A stretch of 64,000 nucleotides of DNA, taken from NCBI GenBank assembly GCA_049603715.1, contig JBMYSW010000019.1:8290-72289 (forward strand), given 5' to 3'. The notes below the pieces were generated by a model, which was not told the origin of the DNA, made no database searches, and saw only the letters and a program-made list of their open reading frames with translations. Each line of letters opens with the position of its first letter. Positions within the stretch are counted from its first letter, which is position 1. Shown in pieces: positions 58,367 through 64,000 of this stretch. The stretch comes from Pontibacterium sp049603715. GTDB taxonomy: Bacteria > Pseudomonadota > Gammaproteobacteria > Pseudomonadales > Balneatricaceae. Position numbers and translations under genes: made by a program.

Positions 58367-60640
58367 GTGATTCACTTAGCTACCGCCCTCTTGGCCTTAT
58401 TTCCTCTTTTTGCTTCAGCATCGACCCACGATACGAGCGAATGGTTAAATATCTTCTGGGTCATCAGCGCAGCTGGACTTGTGTTTTTAATGCAAGCCGG
58501 TTTCATGCTACTTGAATCAGGCATGATCCGCGCAAAAAACAGCTACAATGTTGCAATCAAAAACATTGCCGACTTTTCTATCGCATTCGTGTCTTACTGG
58601 CTGGTTGGCTTTGGATTAATGTTTGATGAGTTCAATGCTTTTTCGGGCACACTCAGCAACGCAAACACGTTGATATCATCACCATCTGACTTTGCCTTTT
58701 TTCTTTTTCAAGCGATGTTTGTTGGCACCGCCGCCACGATCGTAGCTGGCGCAGTAGCAGAGCGCATGTCGTTTTTGGGCTACCTAATCGTTTCTATTTT
58801 TCTGTCCATCGCCGTATACCCTGTTTCAGGGCATTGGGCGTGGGGTTCAGCACTATTAGGTGGCAATGGTGGCTGGCTTGAGCACCAAGGCTTCTTGGAC
58901 TTTGCCGGCTCTAGTGTGGTCCACGGCGTAGGAGGCTGGTTCGCGCTTGCAGGCATCATTTTGTTAGGTGCACGTAAAGGTCGCTTTGACAGCAACAATA
59001 AGGCAGTCGAAATCCCCCCACACAACCTACTTTTATCTGCCCTTGGTGTCTTTTTACTTTGGTTAGGCTGGTTTGGGTTTAACGGAGGCAGTGAGCTTGC
59101 CCTAGACGATGCCGTTCCAGTTATACTCATTAATACGAACCTATCAGCTGTAGCAAGCGGCCTAACAGCTCTGTTAATTTCGTATTTTATCGATCACGGT
59201 AAAATCTCAATTCCGCGCGTGCTAAACGGTATTTTGGGAGGCCTTGTAGGAATAACGGCAGGTTGTGCTTTTGTAACCCCCAACGGCGCCCTCATTATTG
59301 GCGTCATCTCCGGTTTTGTGGTGTATTGGAGCGAAAGCTTTATTCTCCATACACTTAAACTAGACGACCCTGTTGGCGCGGTCTCCGTTCATGGCACCTG
59401 TGGCTTTTTAGGCACTGTTATTTGGGTGTTTTTTGCCACTCCAGAGGTATTCACAGTAAGCGTTTTTGAACAGTTCATAACTCAGTTGCTTGGTGCTGCC
59501 TCTTACTTTGCTTGGGCTTTTGTCATGGGCCTCATTATTTTTGCGTTACTCAAACTTACAGGCACCCTTCGCGTCACTCAGGAAGAAGAAGAGCTAGGCA
59601 TGAACGTGAGTGAACACAACGCACGCACCGCATGGCTTGAAACCATTCAAACCATTAATACCATCATCAACAATAAAGACTTGTCGTTGCGAGTACCCGT
59701 CGAGCTAGGTACCGAAGCAGGCGAAACAGCGATTTTGTTTAACCGCTTGCTCAGTGACCTACAAGACAGTGTGGCTGCTATGGCCAAAGCCTCTCGCGAA
59801 GGGTTACTCACCGCACGAACCGTAAAAAGCTCCGCACAGAGTACCATCGAAAACCTCGACAACCAGTTAAACCACACTGATGAGGCACAGTCTCTCGTCG
59901 CGGCACTCGCTGCTGGGTCGCAAGAAACCGCCCGCAGCACCGAGTCGGGCGCCTCATCGGCAGCCTCGGCACAGCACGAGGTTCACTCAGGTATGCAGTT
60001 AGCCGAGACCGTAAAAGATAAGATTAATGCACTGGCGAACAATATTGAGTCCGCCACCAGCACCGCTGCCGAACTGAGTGAAGGCAGTCAGTCCATCGAA
60101 AACATTATCGGGTTGATTCACGATATCGCCGAACAAACCAACATGTTAGCGCTCAATGCCGCTATTGAAGCTTCTCGCGCAGGTATTCACGGCCGAGGCT
60201 TTGCGGTTGTAGCCGATGAAGTCCGAAAGCTCGCATTCAGAACGGAAGAAGCCACTCGAGAAATTCAAGTGAAGATTCGGGCCCTGCAAACCAGTATCAC
60301 TAACCTTTCTAGTGACATGACCCAAGGCCAAAGTTTGGCACAAGACAGCGTGAACTACACCGACAACACCGTAGCTGCACTACAAGCCATTACACAAGCT
60401 GTTGATAACATCACCCAAATGAATCTTCATGTCGCCAGCGCCACCGAGGAGCAACTAAATGCTACCACTGACGTCCAACGACGCTTCGAGCATATTCACG
60501 ACTTAGCAAACAACTCACGGGTACATAACCAAAGCCTGACGGATTCATCGAAAAGGCTGACAGGTAATATGGAAGCCTTGGAAGAGATTGTTGGCCAGTT
60601 TCAAGGAATTAAAAACAGCGCAAACTCTGCACCAATATAA
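58367..60640 (+). CDS. Ammonium transporter fused to a chemoreceptor signalling domain (Amt-MCP)
   Basis: 757 residues. Residues 1-19 resemble a signal peptide; 22-397 are a full 11-helix Amt domain with pore histidines at about 186 (SSVVHGVGG) and 342 (SVHGTCGF), the gate Phe pair at about 114/118, Asp 178 and WFGFNGGS. The Amt C-terminal tail (EEEELGMNVSEHN, about 406-418) continues into a HAMP-like segment (DLSLRVPVELGTE, about 438-450) and an MCP domain whose tip is IAEQTNMLALNAAIEASRAG...RGFAVVADEVRKL (about 588-622). It should sense or transport ammonium and signal to CheA/CheW. GTG start with AAGGAG upstream. Confidence 0.93.
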   Translation: MIHLATALLALFPLFASASTHDTSEWLNIFWVISAAGLVFLMQAGFMLLESGMIRAKNSYNVAIKNIADFSIAFVSYWLVGFGLMFDEFNAFSGTLSNANTLISSPSDFAFFLFQAMFVGTAATIVAGAVAERMSFLGYLIVSIFLSIAVYPVSGHWAWGSALLGGNGGWLEHQGFLDFAGSSVVHGVGGWFALAGIILLGARKGRFDSNNKAVEIPPHNLLLSALGVFLLWLGWFGFNGGSELALDDAVPVILINTNLSAVASGLTALLISYFIDHGKISIPRVLNGILGGLVGITAGCAFVTPNGALIIGVISGFVVYWSESFILHTLKLDDPVGAVSVHGTCGFLGTVIWVFFATPEVFTVSVFEQFITQLLGAASYFAWAFVMGLIIFALLKLTGTLRVTQEEEELGMNVSEHNARTAWLETIQTINTIINNKDLSLRVPVELGTEAGETAILFNRLLSDLQDSVAAMAKASREGLLTARTVKSSAQSTIENLDNQLNHTDEAQSLVAALAAGSQETARSTESGASSAASAQHEVHSGMQLAETVKDKINALANNIESATSTAAELSEGSQSIENIIGLIHDIAEQTNMLALNAAIEASRAGIHGRGFAVVADEVRKLAFRTEEATREIQVKIRALQTSITNLSSDMTQGQSLAQDSVNYTDNTVAALQAITQAVDNITQMNLHVASATEEQLNATTDVQRRFEHIHDLANNSRVHNQSLTDSSKRLTGNMEALEEIVGQFQGIKNSANSAPI

Positions 60641-60697
60641 GGCAAAACCCGTCCCTTCGCCTGCTAACAGGCCATCCCTTCACTTATTTCTTCAACT

Positions 60698-60734
60698 GAG
60701 GTGTCGACCAATGACACCTCGGTTTAATTTTTTC
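60698..60734 (+). terminator. Terminator of the Amt-MCP gene
   Basis: GAGGTGTC (60698-60705) and GACACCTC (60713-60720) pair around a 7-base loop, followed by GGTTTAATTTTTT. Located 58 bases after the stop. Confidence 0.8.
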
Positions 60735-60926
60735 GCCAATTACTAGGCAATTATCCGCTACAGCACTTGTATTTAGCCACTTACTGGTAACGCTCAGCCG
60801 AATAGGTTTCTGGCAATTTGCCCTCTACTTCTTCGGTAGTAATTACACTTTATTGGACTATTATTTGCATGATTTTTAGCACAAGTGCACATTTTAGTGC
60901 ATCGCATGGTACTACCGAGGTGAGAC

Positions 60927-61412
60927 ATGAGTTCAGTCAGCGATTTGTGGAAAAGTGTGTTTGAGCACTGCCTAAAAGGCGATACAGGCAGCTATTTCTT
61001 AGCATCAGATGAAAACAAGTCAGGTCAAGTCGTTGTTGAAAATGGTCGCTTAGTTACTGTGGTTTATGCAGGAGCATTTGCTCAAGAAGCAGTAGAAAAG
61101 CTTAAAGCACTCAAGTCGCTCAAGTTTTCGTTTAGCCCCGACTTAGTATTCCCTTCAGCACTTAAGCTATCAGAACACGAAGCCGAGGTTCTGCTTGATT
61201 CACTAGGTTTTGAAGAAGCCTTTGATAGCCATATCAGCAACAATCAACAAGCAGTTACCGAACAAGACACAGCAACCGCCTCTCAAGCGAATGAGCCTGA
61301 GTATGTTGAAATCACTTATCGCGGGCAAAAGATTAGGCGCTTAAAAGAGACGGCCACCAGCGCCAAAAGCGGCTCACAGCGTATTTATCGCGGACAAGTC
61401 GTTAAAGACTAA
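60927..61412 (+). CDS. DUF4388-like protein with C-terminal YRG motifs
   Basis: 161 residues. The first 90 (TGSYFLASDENKSGQVVVEN...LKSLKFSFSPDLVFP) resemble the DUF4388/PATAN output-type domain, in which a glycine-containing strand pair is followed by a helix. The C-terminal part has two YRG repeats, EITYRGQKIRRLKE and RIYRGQVVKD, like DUF4278. A clear GAGGTGAG precedes the ATG. Function unknown; such domains often accompany signalling proteins. Confidence 0.7.
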   Translation: MSSVSDLWKSVFEHCLKGDTGSYFLASDENKSGQVVVENGRLVTVVYAGAFAQEAVEKLKALKSLKFSFSPDLVFPSALKLSEHEAEVLLDSLGFEEAFDSHISNNQQAVTEQDTATASQANEPEYVEITYRGQKIRRLKETATSAKSGSQRIYRGQVVKD

Positions 61413-61437
61413 CAACGCACCACAAAGCCCTTATAAG

Positions 61438-63696
61438 CTAGGCCGAGAACAGTGCCTCTAAGCCTAGCTGGCACAGCTCTCGGCGCACCATTTCTCGAAT
61501 CTCTTGTGCACTGTCCATGCTGAGCGCCATGGCAGTAATTTTTTCGGCATGAAAGACAGGCAAGGTACGCACTAGCCATTTAATCCTCAACAGCTTAGGT
61601 GCACTCATACTCACCGTTGTCACACCCATACCCATCAACAGCGCCACCGCCACAGGGTCAGACGCCATTTCACCACATAAGCTAATAGGTAAATGAAGAA
61701 TACGGGCCGTGTTGACCACCCGCTGAATTTCATGCAAAACCGCTGGGTGAATGTGATCGTAGCGCGAAGACACCCTTGCATTGTTACGATCCAGCGCAAG
61801 TAAGTACTGACTAAGATCGTTCGAGCCAATGGATACAAAGTCGATGCGATCACGCCAGAAGGGCAACTGCGAGATGGTCGCAGGGACTTCAACCATCACC
61901 CCCACAGGTGGTGTTTGAATTTTGTAGCCTTCGTCGTCAAGCTGCGAAAGTGCATCTTGTAGAATCTCGTGGAACTGGTCTAGCTCACTGCCCGAAATCA
62001 CCATTGGCAACAGGATATTAAGGTTATTTACCCCTTCAGACGCTCGTAACATGGCCCTTACTTGAGTCATCAACAAGGGGCTATTGTCTAAGCAAAAACG
62101 AATACCTCGCCAACCTAGCGCGGGGTTCTCTTCCGACATGGGGAAGTAGGGCAACTGCTTATCGCCGCCAATATCTAGCACCCGCATATATACCGGCTTG
62201 CCGCGATAGCCACGTAAGACCTGGCGGTACACCTCAATTTGCTCTTCTTCTGACGGGAAGCTTTCGTGCACCATAAACGGAATCTCAGTGCGATACAGCC
62301 CCACGCCTTGTGCACCATAATTAAGGCCCGGCGCAATGTCCGCTAACAAGCCGGTGTTGGTATAGAGGCGCATGTTCACACCATCAGGCGTGGTTGAGTC
62401 TGCTTCACGCAGCAACTGCAGTTGCGCAGATAGCTCTTTGCCTTCGTCTGCAACTTTTTGAAATTCAGACACCAACATATCTGTAGGATTCACGATGGCG
62501 ACACCGTGGTTACCGTCGACAATAACCGTTTCGCCACCACTCACCCGCTTAGGCGCTTTCACACCCATGACGGCTGGAATGTCCATGGCGTTTGCCAAAA
62601 CAGCCGAGTGGGACAAGCTGGAGCCGTCGTAACATACGATACCGGCGAGCATGCCACTTTTTACCCGAGCGATATCAGAAATACCGACCTGACGACCCAT
62701 TAACACCACAGGCTGGGTATCGTCGTGGCTCTCTTTTATACCGCCCTCATTACGCCATAAGCCGTACAGTTTATTACCCAGCTGGTGAATATCCTCACAA
62801 CGCGCCTTTAGGTAAGGGTCGTCCATTGCCCGAAAAACTTCTTCAATTTGGCTGATAGTTTTACGCAGAGCCGTTGGCAAAGCGCAGCCCGCGCGAATGT
62901 GTTCTGCCACCTGATCCACCAGCATGGCATCTGACAGCAGTAAGGTATAGGCACCAAAAATAGCACTCACACCTTCCGTCAGCCTAGCTTCCACGGCCTT
63001 GCGTTCACGCTCAACTTCATCACGGGCGCGCTCTAACAGCTCATACCACTGAGCTAGTTCAGCATCAACCTCTTCACATTGGGCATCCGCCGCATGGGCC
63101 ACATCTTCCTCGCCACACAAACGCAATATACCAATGGCAACACCCGAGGCACCTTTGACACCTGTTAGCCGCTGAGTCATAGCCGCTTCATCGGCTTTTG
63201 CCTCGTCTTCGCGCTTAGGTAACCGATGCACAACCATCGCCAGTTGCGCCGCCAAGGTGACCAAAAAGGCCTCTTCATCCTCAGAAAACTGTCGGCCAAC
63301 CCCTTGCTGTACAACCAGTACTCCCAACACTTCACCGGCGTTTACTAGGGGCACACCACAAAACGAGCGAAAGCGCTCTTCTCCCGTTTCGGGCACGTAA
63401 ACATAGTCTGGGTGCTGGTCTGCATCTGCGAGGTTAATCGAGTGACGAGTGGCGGCAACACGTCCCACCAAGCCTTGTTTGGCTGGAAGGCGTACCTTAC
63501 CCACAGCGGTTTTACTTAAACCCTTGGTAGACGCGAGCACCGCATCACCTGCGCCGTTGAGTAAATACAAACTGCAAACATCCACCGCCATGACGTCGCT
63601 GATGGAATTTACCACCAGGTCCACCTGCTCAGCCGCTGAGTCAGACTGAGCAACGGCTTGGACGATACGGGTTAGTTCGCGGATTACATTTATCAT
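61438..63696 (-). CDS. ptsP: Phosphoenolpyruvate-protein phosphotransferase PtsP (EI-Ntr)
   Basis: First enzyme of the nitrogen PTS: autophosphorylates with PEP and passes phosphate to NPr. 752 residues: N-terminal GAF domain (about 1-165), EI N-domain with the phospho-His in YDGSSLSHSAVLANAMDIPA (about 365), and PEP-binding C-domain (MRVLDIGGDKQLPYFP; DFVSIGSNDLSQYLLALDRNN; ISLCGEMASDP). The GAF domain is thought to bind glutamine/2-oxoglutarate. It lies opposite the YRG gene. Confidence 0.96.
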   Translation of the reverse strand: MINVIRELTRIVQAVAQSDSAAEQVDLVVNSISDVMAVDVCSLYLLNGAGDAVLASTKGLSKTAVGKVRLPAKQGLVGRVAATRHSINLADADQHPDYVYVPETGEERFRSFCGVPLVNAGEVLGVLVVQQGVGRQFSEDEEAFLVTLAAQLAMVVHRLPKREDEAKADEAAMTQRLTGVKGASGVAIGILRLCGEEDVAHAADAQCEEVDAELAQWYELLERARDEVERERKAVEARLTEGVSAIFGAYTLLLSDAMLVDQVAEHIRAGCALPTALRKTISQIEEVFRAMDDPYLKARCEDIHQLGNKLYGLWRNEGGIKESHDDTQPVVLMGRQVGISDIARVKSGMLAGIVCYDGSSLSHSAVLANAMDIPAVMGVKAPKRVSGGETVIVDGNHGVAIVNPTDMLVSEFQKVADEGKELSAQLQLLREADSTTPDGVNMRLYTNTGLLADIAPGLNYGAQGVGLYRTEIPFMVHESFPSEEEQIEVYRQVLRGYRGKPVYMRVLDIGGDKQLPYFPMSEENPALGWRGIRFCLDNSPLLMTQVRAMLRASEGVNNLNILLPMVISGSELDQFHEILQDALSQLDDEGYKIQTPPVGVMVEVPATISQLPFWRDRIDFVSIGSNDLSQYLLALDRNNARVSSRYDHIHPAVLHEIQRVVNTARILHLPISLCGEMASDPVAVALLMGMGVTTVSMSAPKLLRIKWLVRTLPVFHAEKITAMALSMDSAQEIREMVRRELCQLGLEALFSA

Positions 63697-64000
63697 ATGG
63701 GCGTCTTCAGTGAGGGGTAGGTCTCATTCCTTGTAGGCGCTGTGCCTGTTTTGCCTAATAGTAGTGCAACTAAATGGCCAAATAATGACGACCACTTTGC
63801 TTACTTTCTTTCAACTTATACTAAGTGGCTAGGCGCATTAGGGCAAATACTAAAATGGTTCAAGCCCACGTATTTAGGGGCTTTTCATATAAAAGTCATG
63901 TTACTGCACTAAGCTGGAACGCTAACTAAGAAAAGATATGTAAACAAAAGCCCCATTACGCGAAAAAGCCTGTTACTATGGCTGAAGTGGTGCACAAAAA
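63697..64000. other. Upstream region of ptsP to window end
   Basis: No complete gene is visible. An inverted repeat AGCCC/GGGCT followed by TTTTC (about 63863-63884) could be a rightward terminator but no gene precedes it here. An ATG at 63978 opens a frame running off the window without clear ribosome-binding site; I do not call it. Confidence 0.4.

Noticed and set aside
1..64000. CRISPR arrays or clusters of insertion sequences
   Set aside because: No regularly spaced direct repeats with unique spacers and no transposase gene were seen. The only short repeat families are the operators, arm-type sites, TTTTCGGAA copies and the 12-bp triplet described.
63978..64000. Start of a rightward gene at the window end
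   Set aside because: Only seven codons are visible and no ribosome-binding site is present.

Overview
The window is chromosomal DNA of a gammaproteobacterium, most likely a marine one outside the Enterobacterales. The order recN, grpE-dnaK-dnaJ-dapB, fur, bamE-rnfH-ratA-smpB-ssrA is the arrangement known from Pseudomonas and relatives, and the tmRNA tag reads ANDDNYALAA. Abundant c-di-GMP genes, a sulfide/thiosulfate oxidation operon and a photolyase fit a free-living aquatic lifestyle. I cannot name a genus from sequence alone.

Layout. 1-7.9 kb: start of rpsP, ffh, a ypjD/corB pair, and small enzymes (thiamine-binding protein, DUF1289 protein, gamma-carbonic-anhydrase-like protein, two Nudix hydrolases, NIF3-like protein, hexose-6-phosphate mutarotase). 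8-19.4 kb: dapB, cysE, dnaJ, dnaK, grpE with sigma32-like promoters, recN, fur, bamE, rnfH, ratA, a sodium symporter and smpB. 19.4-19.8 kb: the tmRNA gene ssrA. 19.74-33.67 kb: an integrated element of about 13.9 kb bounded by 27-bp direct repeats of the ssrA 3' end. 33.7-39.7 kb: P2-type cation ATPase, 2-hydroxyacid dehydrogenase, DUF4405 membrane protein, photolyase. 39.8-45.3 kb: a six-gene sulfur operon (persulfide dioxygenase, DUF442-SQR fusion, SulP transporter, DUF2892 protein, two YeeE/YedE half-transporters). 45.5-60.6 kb: signalling genes (BvgS-like hybrid kinase, HD-GYP regulator, two diguanylate cyclases, an ammonium transporter fused to a chemoreceptor) with a renalase-like flavoprotein and a secreted phytase-esterase-like protein. 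60.9-63.7 kb: a small YRG-motif protein and ptsP.

The highlight is the element in ssrA. It is not a tailed phage: there is no terminase, portal, tail or tape-measure gene. It carries a tyrosine integrase, a divergent repressor/early-gene switch with two identical 17-bp operators, a rolling-circle (HUH) replication protein, an A32/FtsK-like packaging ATPase, a roughly 280-residue protein that reads like a double-jelly-roll major capsid protein, a run of very small single-pass membrane proteins, a beta-helix receptor-binding spike, and a lysis module (M15 peptidase plus holin-like protein). This set is expected of a PM2-like (corticovirus-type) tailless virus with an internal membrane, here in a temperate, tmRNA-integrated form. 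Most genes are read leftward and are coupled by ATGA overlaps; an early block (31.7-25.9 kb) ends in a strong terminator, and a late structural/lysis block (25.8-19.86 kb) starts beyond it.

All functional calls come from reading translated sequences and motifs; no database search was possible. The capsid-fold call and the family-level names of small viral proteins are inference.
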